Assembly: GCF_013294015.1 (NCBI RefSeq) | Contig: NZ_JABSNO010000002.1 | Span: forward strand, 161,039-225,038 | Source: Frigoriflavimonas asaccharolytica | GTDB taxonomy: Bacteria; Bacteroidota; Bacteroidia; Flavobacteriales; Weeksellaceae | Direction of reading: 5' to 3' | DNA length: 64,000 nucleotides | Shown: piece after piece, positions 25,532 to 34,015 of the stretch | Layout: every line of letters begins with the position of its first letter | Position numbering within the stretch: position 1 is the stretch's first letter | The notes under the pieces: generated by a model | The model's database searches: none | What the model saw: only the letters and a program-made list of their open reading frames with translations | Told to the model about the DNA's origin: nothing | Program-made: the position numbers and the translations under genes

Positions 25532-26139
25532 TATTCCGTAAATACATCTGGTGCTTTTTGAGCGCCTGCATCAGCTTTAAACTGAGGTTTTTCTTTAAAA
25601 TTGGTAAAATTCGCGATGATATTGTTCGGAAATTGCTTGATGGTCGTATTGTAATCTTGTGCAGCTTCGTTAAAATACACTGTTTCCGTACGAATACTGT
25701 TTTCTATAGCCGTATATTCTCGCTGAAAATTTAAATATTGTTGATCCGCTTTCAAATCAGGATATTTTTCTACCACTACCATCAATCTGCTCAATGCACC
25801 AGTTAATTCACCTTGCGCAGCTTGAAATTTTGCCATGTCTTGCTCCGTCATGTTGCTGGGATCAATGTTAATGCCCGTAGCTTTAGATCTAGCTTCAACC
25901 ACTTTTGTTAAAGTTTCTTGTTCAAATTTTGAATAAGATTTTACCGCATTTTGAAGATTGGGAATTAAATTGGCCCTTTTTTGATATACGGTTTCTACGT
26001 TACTCCATTTTGTGATCACATTTTGCTCTTTAGAAACAAAATCATTGTATCCTTTTGTGCCCCAAAAGAAAACGATGGCACCTATTACCAATAGCGCAAT
26101 GCCGATAGTTCCTGCGCTTAAGCATCCTTTATTTTTCAT
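25531..26139 (-). CDS. lemA: LemA family protein
   Basis: Encodes 202 aa. One N-terminal membrane helix (TIGIALLVIGAIVFFWGTKG), then the LemA helical bundle: YNDFVSKEQNV, WSNVETVYQKRANLIPNL, YPDLKADQQYLNFQ and FPNNIIANFTNF. LemA proteins are anchored with most of the chain outside the membrane; their role is poorly known. First gene of an operon with two TPM-domain genes, an arrangement conserved in many Bacteroidota. Confidence 0.93.
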   Translation of the reverse strand: MKNKGCLSAGTIGIALLVIGAIVFFWGTKGYNDFVSKEQNVITKWSNVETVYQKRANLIPNLQNAVKSYSKFEQETLTKVVEARSKATGINIDPSNMTEQDMAKFQAAQGELTGALSRLMVVVEKYPDLKADQQYLNFQREYTAIENSIRTETVYFNEAAQDYNTTIKQFPNNIIANFTNFKEKPQFKADAGAQKAPDVFTE

Positions 26140-26445
26140 AGTTTTTTGTGATTTTAGTCTATTTTCAATCTCAAATATACGAATTAAGAAGATTGATAGT
26201 ATAAAAAGTCGAGATAATTTTAATTTTAATTACTATTATTTTTGAATATTTCTTAATTATTTAGTTTCTTGGGCAGCATAATCCGCCTTCCGCTCTCATT
26301 CTTTTTTATTCAAAAAAGGAATTCCGCTCAAGTCGGGCTGCAAGCTGTCGCAATATATTTTGGGTATAAAAAGTTGATTATTTCTTTATCAAATAAATTA
26401 TGTTGTCGCAAATATTAAAGTTATTTTTGCATTAAAATAAATAGC
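26140..26445. other. Intergenic region upstream of lemA and folA
   Basis: 306 bp between divergent lemA and folA. It holds the GC-richer repeat-like element at about 26265-26350 (listed separately), a TTG (26403-26405) plus TATTTTTG (26422-26429) promoter candidate for folA with a short 16-nt spacer, and otherwise AT-rich sequence. Confidence 0.5.
26265..26350. repeat. GC-richer intergenic element (CCGC...GCGG-like ends)
   Basis: Read on the minus strand it starts GCGACAGCTTGCAGCCCGAC, continues TTGAGCGGAATTCC, has a central A/T hairpin (TTTTTTGAATAAAAAA), and ends GAGCGGAAGGCGGATTATGC. I recall very similar intergenic sequences in Flavobacterium and Chryseobacterium genomes (from memory, not checked). 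A partial match, GCAGCCCGATTTGAGTGAAA, starts at 2180. It has no ORF; it could be a small non-autonomous or RNA-forming repeat. Confidence 0.5.
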
Positions 26446-26949
26446 ATGACAACAATTGTAGTCGCAATGGGAAAAAACAACGAGATTGGTTTTGAAAATC
26501 AATTGCTTTGGCATCTTCCAAAAGATCTTAAACATTTTAAAGAACTCACTTCTGGTCATCCAATAATCATGGGAAGAAAGACCTACGAAAGCATTGGAAA
26601 ACCGTTGCCCAATCGTACCAATATTGTTATTTCATCAAAGAAAGATTGGTTTCAAGAAGGTATTTTAATTGTCGGAAATATTAAAGAAGCGCTAAAATTT
26701 TCCAAAAAAATAGATGAAGATATTTTTATTATCGGTGGTGGTACTATTTATGAACAAACATTAGATTTTACAGACAGATTAGAAGTTACAATTATTGATG
26801 TAGAAAAGGAAGCAGATACTTTTTTTCCAAAAGTTGATCTTAAAATTTGGAAAAAGATAGAAGAAACTTGCCATGAACCGGATGAAAAAAATAATCTTCC
26901 TTTTTGTTTTCAGACGTATGAAAGAATAAAACCTTTGGAGAAAATTTAA
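26446..26949 (+). CDS. folA: Dihydrofolate reductase
   Basis: Encodes 167 aa of the usual DHFR size. MGKNNEIGFENQLLWHLPKD holds the active-site WHLPKDL (with acidic residue Asp at 26-28 region), IIMGRKTYESIGKPLPNR is the NADPH site, and IIGGGTIYEQTLDFTDRLEV the C-terminal Rossmann-like loop. It reduces dihydrofolate to tetrahydrofolate with NADPH in the cytoplasm. No thyA is adjacent. Confidence 0.95.
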   Translation: MTTIVVAMGKNNEIGFENQLLWHLPKDLKHFKELTSGHPIIMGRKTYESIGKPLPNRTNIVISSKKDWFQEGILIVGNIKEALKFSKKIDEDIFIIGGGTIYEQTLDFTDRLEVTIIDVEKEADTFFPKVDLKIWKKIEETCHEPDEKNNLPFCFQTYERIKPLEKI

Positions 26950-26967
26950 ACAAAATTCTTACCTTTG
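26934..26967 (+). promoter_or_regulatory. Promoter for the TPR membrane protein gene
   Basis: TTTG (26934-26937), 22-nt spacer, TACCTTTG (26960-26967), an excellent fit to the Bacteroidota consensus. The -33 box lies inside the last codons of folA, so the downstream gene has its own promoter. Confidence 0.65.
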
Positions 26968-26986
26968 CACCACTTTAAAATAAACT

Positions 26987-27553
26987 ATGAACAAATATAT
27001 AAAACTCGTTTTAGCCGCAATATTGATAGGTCTTGGAATCTACATGATGTTTTTCACCCGTGAAATTGGATGGGGAATTGTAGTATTTTTACTTTCTGCA
27101 TTTCCAATATTTCTATTTTTCAAAAATGAATTGATTTTAATTTCTTTTTGGTTTTTCCGCAAACAAAATATTGAAAAAGCTGGTGGTTGGCTGAATAAAA
27201 TCACCAATTACAAAACGCAATTGCACAAAACTCAATATGGCTATTTTCATTATTTACAAGGCTTAACATTTGCCCAAGACAGCCCACAAAAAGTAGAACC
27301 ATATATGAAAAAAGCCTTGGAATATGGCTTAAATATGAAGCAAGATAGAGCAATGGCAACATTAAACCTTGCGGCAAACGCCATCTCAAAAGGAAGAAGA
27401 CAAGAAGGTACAAAACTTTTGGAAGAAGCTAAAAAGCTAGATTCTGCTGGAATGATGACGGAGCAAATAAAGCAAATGAAAGATCAACTTAAAATGCCAT
27501 CTATGCAAAAGCATATGCACAACCCAACAATGCGACATAGAGGAAAATTCTAG
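26987..27553 (+). CDS. Membrane protein with TPR-like C-terminal domain
   Basis: Encodes 188 aa. The N terminus has two to three membrane helices (KLVLAAILIGLGIYMMFF, IVVFLLSAFPIFLFF, then a third amphipathic one), similar to DUF2892-type segments. Residues 70-165 form TPR-like helix pairs (YGYFHYLQGLTFAQDSPQKV, ATLNLAANAISKGRRQEGT). The C terminus is Met/His-rich (MPSMQKHMHNPTMRHRGKF), perhaps metal-binding. Function unknown. Confidence 0.65.
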   Translation: MNKYIKLVLAAILIGLGIYMMFFTREIGWGIVVFLLSAFPIFLFFKNELILISFWFFRKQNIEKAGGWLNKITNYKTQLHKTQYGYFHYLQGLTFAQDSPQKVEPYMKKALEYGLNMKQDRAMATLNLAANAISKGRRQEGTKLLEEAKKLDSAGMMTEQIKQMKDQLKMPSMQKHMHNPTMRHRGKF

Positions 27554-27572
27554 ACTGACTTTTAAAATATAA

Positions 27573-27606
27573 AAAAAAATCCCGCTATTTTGTGGGATTT
27601 TTTGTT
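27573..27606. terminator. Bidirectional terminator
   Basis: AATCCCGC pairs with GTGGGATT (one G-T) around TATTTT, flanked by A9 and T7. It lies between the convergent TPR gene and pepD-like gene. Confidence 0.88.
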
Positions 27607-27688
27607 GCTGTACAGACGCAAATTTTGCAAATCTTGCAGTTTCTTTACGAATTAATCTGCAAGATTTTCAAAATAAGAAATATTAAAA

Positions 27689-29137
27689 TTAAGCCGTTTT
27701 CTCTGGAATTTCCGCCAAAATATCTTTCAAAAAGCTCCAGAATTTTTGTGCGGAAGATATACTCGCTCTTTCATCTGGTGAATGTGCACCTTTGATGGTT
27801 GGTCCGAAACTTACCATTTCCATATCTGGATAGTTTGCACCGATAATACCACATTCTAAACCTGCATGACAAGCTACAACTGCAGCTTTTTCTCCAAATT
27901 TTTTCTCGTAGATTTTAGACATAATAGTCACAATTTCCGATCCAGGTCTTGGTTTCCATCCAGGATAAGATCCTGCAAAGTCAACGTCCATTCCTGCCAA
28001 TTGAAAAGTGGATTTTAATTGTTCGGCAAGTTTTGTTTTGCTAGATTCTACAGAAGATCTCGTAAGATTCATGATTTGTAAAGAGCCATCTTTCAATATA
28101 ATTCTTGCAATATTATTAGATGTTTCTACTAGATTTTCTACTTCTGGGCTCATTCTGTAAACGCCGTTGTGCGCCGCAGCCAATGCTAAAGTAATATTTC
28201 GAGAATCTTCTTCGGAAAGCGCATCTTCTGTTGAAGAAACATTTTCGATAGAAATAATCATGTTTTTTTCAAGACTTTCATATTCTTCAAAAATTTCTTT
28301 TTTAAGAATTTCAGCTGCTTCCACAAATTCTGCTCCATTTTTTACAGAAAATATGGCATAAGCTTCTCTTGGAATTGCATTTCTCAAACCACCACCATCA
28401 ATAGAAATCAAGCGAATATTTTGATTTTCCAATCCTAAATATAAAAATCTTGCAAGCATCACATTAGCATTTCCAAGACCTTTGATGATATCCATTCCAG
28501 AATGTCCACCATTTAGACCTTTTATTGAAACTTTTAAAAATTCTCCTGTTGCAGCAGAAACTTCATAATTTTTGGAAGCCGTAATATCTACTCCTCCTGC
28601 ACAACCGATGTCTATTTCGTCATCTTCTTCTGTATCTAAATTCAATAAAATTTCACCTTGCAATTGTCCTGGTTTTAAGCCTTTTGCTCCTGTCATTCCA
28701 GTTTCTTCGTCAATAGTAAACAAAGCTTCTAAAGCTGGATGTGGAATATCGCTACTTTCTAAAATGCTCATAATTGTGGCAACTCCCAATCCATTATCTG
28801 CGCCCAAAGTGGTGCCTTTTGCTTTTACCCAATCTCCATCTACTTCCATTTCAATACCTTGTGTATCAAAATCAAAATCTACATCATTGTTTTTTTGGCA
28901 AACCATATCTAAATGAGATTGCAATACGATGGATTTTCTATTTTCCATACCAGAAGTTGCTGGTTTTTTGATGATTACATTTCCTACTTCATCTTCTGTA
29001 GTTTCCAAATTCAAATCTTCTCCGAATTTTTTGATAAATGCTATTACTTTTTCCTCTTTTTTTGAAGGTCTTGGAACCGAATTTAAAGCTGAAAAATTTT
29101 TCCAGATTGCTTTTGGTTCTAATTGACTGATTTCCAT
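27689..29137 (-). CDS. pepD: Aminoacyl-histidine dipeptidase (M20 family)
   Basis: Encodes 482 aa, the length of PepD (carnosinase-like, M20C), which splits Xaa-His and other dipeptides in the cytoplasm. Metal ligands sit in LQSHLDMVCQK (His, Asp), LGADNGLGVA (Asp), DEETGMTGAKGL (catalytic Glu pair), DTEEDDEIDIGCAG and the C-terminal FGPTIKGAHSPDE. The gene fits a theme of peptide and histidine use with hutH. Monocistronic, convergent with the TPR gene. Confidence 0.93.
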   Translation of the reverse strand: MEISQLEPKAIWKNFSALNSVPRPSKKEEKVIAFIKKFGEDLNLETTEDEVGNVIIKKPATSGMENRKSIVLQSHLDMVCQKNNDVDFDFDTQGIEMEVDGDWVKAKGTTLGADNGLGVATIMSILESSDIPHPALEALFTIDEETGMTGAKGLKPGQLQGEILLNLDTEEDDEIDIGCAGGVDITASKNYEVSAATGEFLKVSIKGLNGGHSGMDIIKGLGNANVMLARFLYLGLENQNIRLISIDGGGLRNAIPREAYAIFSVKNGAEFVEAAEILKKEIFEEYESLEKNMIISIENVSSTEDALSEEDSRNITLALAAAHNGVYRMSPEVENLVETSNNIARIILKDGSLQIMNLTRSSVESSKTKLAEQLKSTFQLAGMDVDFAGSYPGWKPRPGSEIVTIMSKIYEKKFGEKAAVVACHAGLECGIIGANYPDMEMVSFGPTIKGAHSPDERASISSAQKFWSFLKDILAEIPEKTA

Positions 29138-29226
29138 ATGTTTAATTATTTTAATTTCTCGAATTATTACAAATTCCTCTAATTTTGCCTGAATTTAATG
29201 ATAATAGATTAAAAGATTCATCAATT

Positions 29227-29724
29227 TCAACATCCACATTTCCCGTAAATTGGCGTTGTATTTTTTGTACCGTTTTTATTTTCAATCGTCATTTCACCTT
29301 TGAAATAAGTACTTTCGCCAACCTGTTTTATTTGCTGTCCTTTCATAGTTACAACTCCAGTTTCAGATTTTAAAGTTTTTGAAATATCAGAAGGATCAAA
29401 ATCTCCTTCCTCCATTGATATTTTAACGATTTTATTATTGATTTTCACGAAAGCTGTGTTTCCATAATCATCTACATATACAAATTTTCCTTGCTTAAAA
29501 TCACTTTCATTTGCAGCAAATTTACTAGAGCAACCTTGTATTTCTGGTGGGCTTGCAAAAGTTTGAATTGTATTGGAACCCATCTCGCTAGAATCTTGTA
29601 CAATCATAGAATCTTCTACCATTTCGGTTGATGGAACTTCATCCGTTAGTATTTCTTTATCTTTTTTACAAGAAAATACGACCAACAAACTCAAGAGTAT
29701 TATAACTAAATTAAATTTTTTCAT
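29227..29724 (-). CDS. Lipoprotein of unknown function
   Basis: Encodes 165 aa with a lipobox (VFSC, Cys19) and KKDKE just after it. An acidic Ser-rich linker leads to a beta-rich domain with ASPPEIQGCSSKFAANES, YVDDYGNTAFVKIN and a final PIYGKCGC, so three Cys that may pair. No family recognised. It is 12 nt downstream of the LURP-one-like gene and probably shares its transcript. Confidence 0.6.
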   Translation of the reverse strand: MKKFNLVIILLSLLVVFSCKKDKEILTDEVPSTEMVEDSMIVQDSSEMGSNTIQTFASPPEIQGCSSKFAANESDFKQGKFVYVDDYGNTAFVKINNKIVKISMEEGDFDPSDISKTLKSETGVVTMKGQQIKQVGESTYFKGEMTIENKNGTKNTTPIYGKCGC

Positions 29725-29736
29725 TTTTACTGAATT

Positions 29737-30342
29737 TTAACCACGACTTCTTTCCAAAAGGACCATCATCAAATAAGAAAGCACCACCAAACTCTCATCT
29801 TCATCTGGAATATCTACCAATCTATCCAACTGAAATCTTCTGCCAATAAGGGAAGGCATTTTTTTTAATCTGAATAAAATCTGTCCACTTTTATCTTTCA
29901 CACTATAAGATGGATTTAAAAAATATCCTGTAAACATGCCAATTACGGGTATTTCTCCAATCATGCTATCAAAAACTTTTGTCCAGCCATTATCTTCAGA
30001 AATGCTGTATTTCATTTGATCGTTGCTACCGATAATGTCGTATTTTGCTTTCCAAATAGACTTCATTCCTTTTCTGGCAAGTCTTCCAAAACTTTCGCCT
30101 GTTGCTACAGATTTTATGGAATAAGATGAATTAAAATCTATCCATTGGTTTGCTTGAATGCGAAAAATTTCTTTACTTCGAGATTCATCATTAAAAACGA
30201 TCACATCTTCCTTAAATTTAAACATTTTCTGGCGAACGTAGGCTACATAATTGCCATTTTTATCGGTAATATTAAAATCACTCGAAAGAGTAGAAATTTT
30301 AAATTTGAAATCCAGCGGATAGTTGAGGTTATTTAAGATCAT
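29737..30342 (-). CDS. LURP-one-related / scramblase-like protein
   Basis: Encodes 201 aa, no signal peptide. The pattern of strands (FKISTLSSDFNITDKNGNYV, YSVKDKSGQILFRLKKMPS) and the single C-terminal helix (LSYLMMVLLERSRG) resemble the tubby-like beta barrel of the LURP-one/scramblase family. The function in bacteria is unknown; a phospholipid-binding role is inferred from the family. It is followed by a lipoprotein gene. Confidence 0.6.
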   Translation of the reverse strand: MILNNLNYPLDFKFKISTLSSDFNITDKNGNYVAYVRQKMFKFKEDVIVFNDESRSKEIFRIQANQWIDFNSSYSIKSVATGESFGRLARKGMKSIWKAKYDIIGSNDQMKYSISEDNGWTKVFDSMIGEIPVIGMFTGYFLNPSYSVKDKSGQILFRLKKMPSLIGRRFQLDRLVDIPDEDESLVVLSYLMMVLLERSRG

Positions 30343-30437
30343 TTATAATTTTGTTTCTGTAAAGATAAAATATTTAAAGTAAAATTTACCCGATTTAATT
30401 TCTTTGATTATTAAATTTGAAAACTTAAATTTGCTAC

Positions 30438-31049
30438 ATGGATTATCCGAGCAAAGTATTGGCAAAAGCAGTAGAAGAAATTTCTGGATTACCCGGAATT
30501 GGAAAAAAATCTGCGCTGCGATTGGCTTTGCATCTCTTAAAACAACCAGAAAATATCGCCATAGATTTAGGAGATGCGCTACAAAAATTGGTGATTGATA
30601 TTCAATATTGCAAAGAATGCCACAACTTTTCGGATACAGAAATTTGCGATATTTGCGCACAAGAAAAACGAAATGATGCCTTACTTTGCATCGTAGAAGA
30701 CGTTCGAGATGTGATGGCGATAGAAAGTACCGGAAAATACCGAGGGAAATATTTGGTTTTGGGTGGAAAAATTTCACCGATGGAAGGAGTTGGTCCCAAT
30801 CAATTGAATATTACGAGCATAGAAAAAAAGCTGGAAAAAAATGTTCAAGAAATCATTTTTGCATTGAGCGCAACGATGGAAGGAGACACAACAGCTTATT
30901 ACATTTACAAAAAATTTAAAAATTTCAATGCAAAATTTTCCTCTATCGCTCGTGGAATTTCGGTAGGCGACGAACTAGAATACGCAGACGAAATATCATT
31001 AGGAAGATCCATACAAAATAGAATTCCTTATGATGAAAGTAGTTCTTAA
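30438..31049 (+). CDS. recR: Recombination mediator RecR
   Basis: Encodes 203 aa. The N-terminal helix-hairpin-helix is in [17 protein letters not shown], followed by a four-Cys zinc finger (CKEC...CDIC) and the Toprim domain ([19 protein letters not shown], then [16 protein letters not shown]). RecR acts with RecF and RecO in loading RecA on SSB-coated gaps. Full length and intact. It precedes the polysaccharide cluster, 21 nt before the next gene, but is not functionally related to it. Confidence 0.95.
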   Translation: MDYPSKVLAKAVEEISGLPGIGKKSALRLALHLLKQPENIAIDLGDALQKLVIDIQYCKECHNFSDTEICDICAQEKRNDALLCIVEDVRDVMAIESTGKYRGKYLVLGGKISPMEGVGPNQLNITSIEKKLEKNVQEIIFALSATMEGDTTAYYIYKKFKNFNAKFSSIARGISVGDELEYADEISLGRSIQNRIPYDESSS

Positions 31050-31070
31050 TTAATTTTCAAAAATAAGTGA

Positions 31071-32225
31071 ATGATTTTATTAAAAAATTTTAAAGATTTT
31101 CAAAATTTAAGTAAGTTTTCAATAGGCTTCATTTATCTATTTGTTAATTCTCTTTTTATTTTTAAATATGGTGGAAAATTTGTAGAATATGTTCTTCCTT
31201 TATATTTAATTTTAATTACTTTTTTTCTCTTTATTTATTTGAAAATAAAATTTAAAAAAAATGTTTATAAGTGGTTTTTCATAATATTTGCTACTATTTT
31301 TTTTATCAGTGTATGTTTTGTAAATTATTTTGTAGATGGCAATTCTCTTAATGTAGATCGTTGGTCTGCGATGGAAGTTGGTATAAAAGCGATTTTAAAT
31401 AATCAATATCCTTATAATATTCCAGATTTTTTGGGTAGAGAATCTTCTAATTTGCCTACATTAATTATTTTAGGAATGCCTTTCTATCTACTATTGGAAA
31501 GTGTTGGATATTTGCAAGCATTCGTTTTTTTACTTTTTGCGTTTCTATTTTTTAAAATTTTTGATGATTATAAACAGAGATTTCTAGCTTTGGTGATATT
31601 GATATTTTCACCAAGTTATCTTTGGGAAATTTATGTGAAAAGCGATTTATTCTCAAATTTTGTATTGCTGGTTTTCTTTCTTCTTTTGAGCTGGAAATAT
31701 ATTGCAAAGAATGAAAAATTTAGAACAATTTGGCTTCCAGTTTTCACAGCATTGATTTTTCTTACTAGACTTTCTGTCGTAATACCTTTGTTGATCTTAC
31801 TTTTCAAACCATTTATATGTTTCTCAATAAAACAAAAATTGATATTTGTTTTTATATTTTCACTAATAAATGTATTTATTTTAAGTTATTTTTTTCACAA
31901 TGCGCAAGATTTTCAAATGATTGTTAAGTACAATCCCTTCACAATACAAGGTGGAAAACAGCCCTTATTTTTAAGTTTATTATTTGTTTTTTTTGCTTGT
32001 CTTGTATCATTTAAAGTAAAAAACTTTTTAGATATAGCATTTTGGTCGGCGATTTTGTTTTTCAGTGCATCATTGCTACCATTTTTATTACATCTGAAAG
32101 ATTTTGGATGGAAAAATGTGTTTATAAACTCCTATTTTGATGTAAACTTTTTCAATATGTCTATGCCGTTTGTTATCATTAGCTTTGTTTTATTGTATAA
32201 AAATAAATTTATACCTGAAAGATGA
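31071..32225 (+). CDS. Polytopic membrane protein, GT-C-like
   Basis: Encodes 384 aa with about 11 hydrophobic helices. The extracytoplasmic loop DRWSAMEVGIKAILNNQYPY resembles GT-C-type glycosyltransferases that use polyprenyl-phosphate sugars (D/E-rich first loop, NQYPY). No clear catalytic assignment can be made. It overlaps the following GT2 gene by 4 nt and thus opens the polysaccharide cluster. Very AT-rich. Confidence 0.6.
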   Translation: MILLKNFKDFQNLSKFSIGFIYLFVNSLFIFKYGGKFVEYVLPLYLILITFFLFIYLKIKFKKNVYKWFFIIFATIFFISVCFVNYFVDGNSLNVDRWSAMEVGIKAILNNQYPYNIPDFLGRESSNLPTLIILGMPFYLLLESVGYLQAFVFLLFAFLFFKIFDDYKQRFLALVILIFSPSYLWEIYVKSDLFSNFVLLVFFLLLSWKYIAKNEKFRTIWLPVFTALIFLTRLSVVIPLLILLFKPFICFSIKQKLIFVFIFSLINVFILSYFFHNAQDFQMIVKYNPFTIQGGKQPLFLSLLFVFFACLVSFKVKNFLDIAFWSAILFFSASLLPFLLHLKDFGWKNVFINSYFDVNFFNMSMPFVIISFVLLYKNKFIPER

Positions 32226-33007
32226 TTTCTGTAATTATCCCACTTTTCAATGCAGAAAAAACCATTGTAGCAGCTTTGGAATCTGTACTAAATCAAACTT
32301 TCGGTTTAGAAAATTTTGAAATTTTTGTAATCAATGATGGTTCTACAGATAGCAGTAAAAATTTAGTTGAAACATTTATTAATAAAAATCCGGAAGCTAA
32401 AATTTCTTTTCTTCATCAAGAAAATAAAGGAGTTTCTGCAGCAAGAAATGCAGGTTTAAAAATTTGCAATGGAGAATATATTGCTTTTTTAGATGCAGAT
32501 GATATTTGGTTTCCAGAGAAAACATCAAAACAAATGGATGTTTTTACTGAAAATTTAGAAATAGATTTTTTAAGCTGTAGAAGAACGAACCACACCATCA
32601 AATATCCTTATAAAGTTGGTAAAAATAATCTTGCGGAAATTACCTTCCGAAAATTACTGTTTAGAAATGAAACCCAACCTTCAACGGTTATTTTTAAAAG
32701 AAAAATTTTAGAAAATACGGGCTATCTTAATGATAATCAAAGGTATGCTGAAGACGTTAATTATTGGTTAAGAATTTCTGAAAAGAATAAAATGTCATTT
32801 TTAAATGAAGAATTGGTAATTGCAAATGGCGGAAAAAGAACTTTCGGTGTTTCTGGTTTGTCTGCAAACTTAAAAGAAATGCATCTTGGTTTTCTTAAAA
32901 ATTTAAAGGAAATGTATTATCAAAAGAGAATTAGTTTTCTTGAATGGATATTCTATTTTATATTTTATAAAATAAAATTTTTGGTTCTGCAAATCAGAAA
33001 TTTTTAA
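32222..33007 (+). CDS. Family 2 glycosyltransferase
   Basis: Encodes 261 aa with the GT-A fold: ISVIIPLFNAEKTIVAAL at the N terminus, FVINDGSTDSSKNL for the nucleotide-sugar, and FLDADDIWFPEKT as the DxD-like metal site. NRTNHTIKY-like and ENTGYLNDNQRYAEDVNYW patterns occur in the acceptor part. It transfers a sugar in surface polysaccharide or LPS assembly on the cytoplasmic face. Sugar and acceptor unknown. Coupled to the membrane protein upstream. Confidence 0.9.
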   Translation: MISVIIPLFNAEKTIVAALESVLNQTFGLENFEIFVINDGSTDSSKNLVETFINKNPEAKISFLHQENKGVSAARNAGLKICNGEYIAFLDADDIWFPEKTSKQMDVFTENLEIDFLSCRRTNHTIKYPYKVGKNNLAEITFRKLLFRNETQPSTVIFKRKILENTGYLNDNQRYAEDVNYWLRISEKNKMSFLNEELVIANGGKRTFGVSGLSANLKEMHLGFLKNLKEMYYQKRISFLEWIFYFIFYKIKFLVLQIRNF

Positions 33008-33096
33008 AAATTGAAATTCTAAAAATGAATTTTATTTTTCAAAAATTTTATCCTTATTTTTGACTTTTCAATTTTTAAAAAAGTAAATTCTCTTTC

Positions 33097-33827
33097 ATGT
33101 ATAATTATCTATAAGCCTTTGCGAAAAAAATAATTCCACAAAAGCTTTTGGTAGAAAATGAAGTTTTTTTCAGAAAATTATTGTTACCATTTTATACAGG
33201 AAATAGCCACGAATGTAATTTGTGCGGTACAAAATTAAAAACTTTTGCAACTTTAGAAAACGGAGAAAAAATCTGCCCAATTTGTGGTAGTATTCCAAGA
33301 ACAAGAAGATTGTACATGCTTTTGAACAGTGAATTTTTAAAAGCAAACGGTGTATTTTTAGATTTTTCGCCTCTTCGGATTATGTATAAAAATTTGAAAG
33401 AAAGAAAAGACATCAATTATTTTCCTTCAGATTTTGAAAATGAATTTCTCGCAGATTATCATTTTGATATCACGAATATTGAAACAGAAAACGAAAAATT
33501 TGATGTTATTGTTTGCTATCATATATTAAAACACATTATAAAAGATGAAAAAGCGATGAGAGAATTGTATAGAGTTTTAAAAAATGATGGAGTGTTATTG
33601 ATACAAACACCTTTCAAGCATGGTGAAATTTATGAATATTACACTAAAACTTCAAAGCAGGAAAGAGAAAATTCTTCGGACAAAATAATCACGTAAGGAT
33701 TTATTCCATAGACGGACTAAACAAGAGGCTTCAAATCGCTGGTTTTAAGACTGAAATTAGAAATTTTGAAGGAGATAACTATTTAGGATTCGCAGAAAAC
33801 GAACGTTCTATAATTTGTAGAAAATAA
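33097..33827 (+). pseudogene. SAM-dependent methyltransferase, frameshifted
   Basis: The frame from ATG 33097-33099 meets a TAA at codon 6 (33112-33114), continues as AFAKKIIPQKLLVENEVFF, then two Cys pairs (CNLCGTKLK, CPICGSIPRTRR), VIVCYHILKHIIKDEKAMRE and LIQTPFKHGEIYEYYTKT. Near 33670-33676 one base is missing (GAAAATTC, likely once GAAAAATTC); in the next frame the family tail goes on as FGQNNHVRIYSIDGLNKRLQ and ends ENERSIICRK at TAA 33825-33827. The pattern is a C4-containing type 11 methyltransferase often found in O-antigen clusters. Two lesions, so it is a pseudogene; translation of a shorter product from TTG 33148 is possible but would lack the C terminus. Confidence 0.82.
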
Positions 33828-33829
33828 AA

Positions 33830-33970
33830 ATGAAAAACATTCTCATTTCTGGTTGCGCAGATTTTATAGGAAGTGATATTGCTTAACATCTCAAAAATCG
33901 AGTTATGATACTTTAGTTCTAAATAATATCTGAACAAATTCATAGAAAAAATCTACAAAAAAAATCTATT
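33830..33970 (+). pseudogene. Decayed 5' fragment of an NAD-dependent epimerase
   Basis: Starting 2 nt after the methyltransferase pseudogene, ATG AAA AAC opens MKNILISGCADFIGSDIA, then TAA. It aligns with the N terminus of the intact epimerase at 35084 (MKNILISGGAGFIGSNLA): 40 of the first 44 bases agree. Beyond the stop, traces in shifted frames match TLVLNN and SEQIHRKN to TVLDN and SQQIHGEN. The remnant has a missense in the glycine motif and at least two disruptions, so it is non-functional. No trace of the 3' part was found before the next gene. Confidence 0.8.
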
Positions 33971-34015
33971 ATTAATAATATATTGGTTTTTGCTCATTAC
34001 AAGCAACTATTGAAA

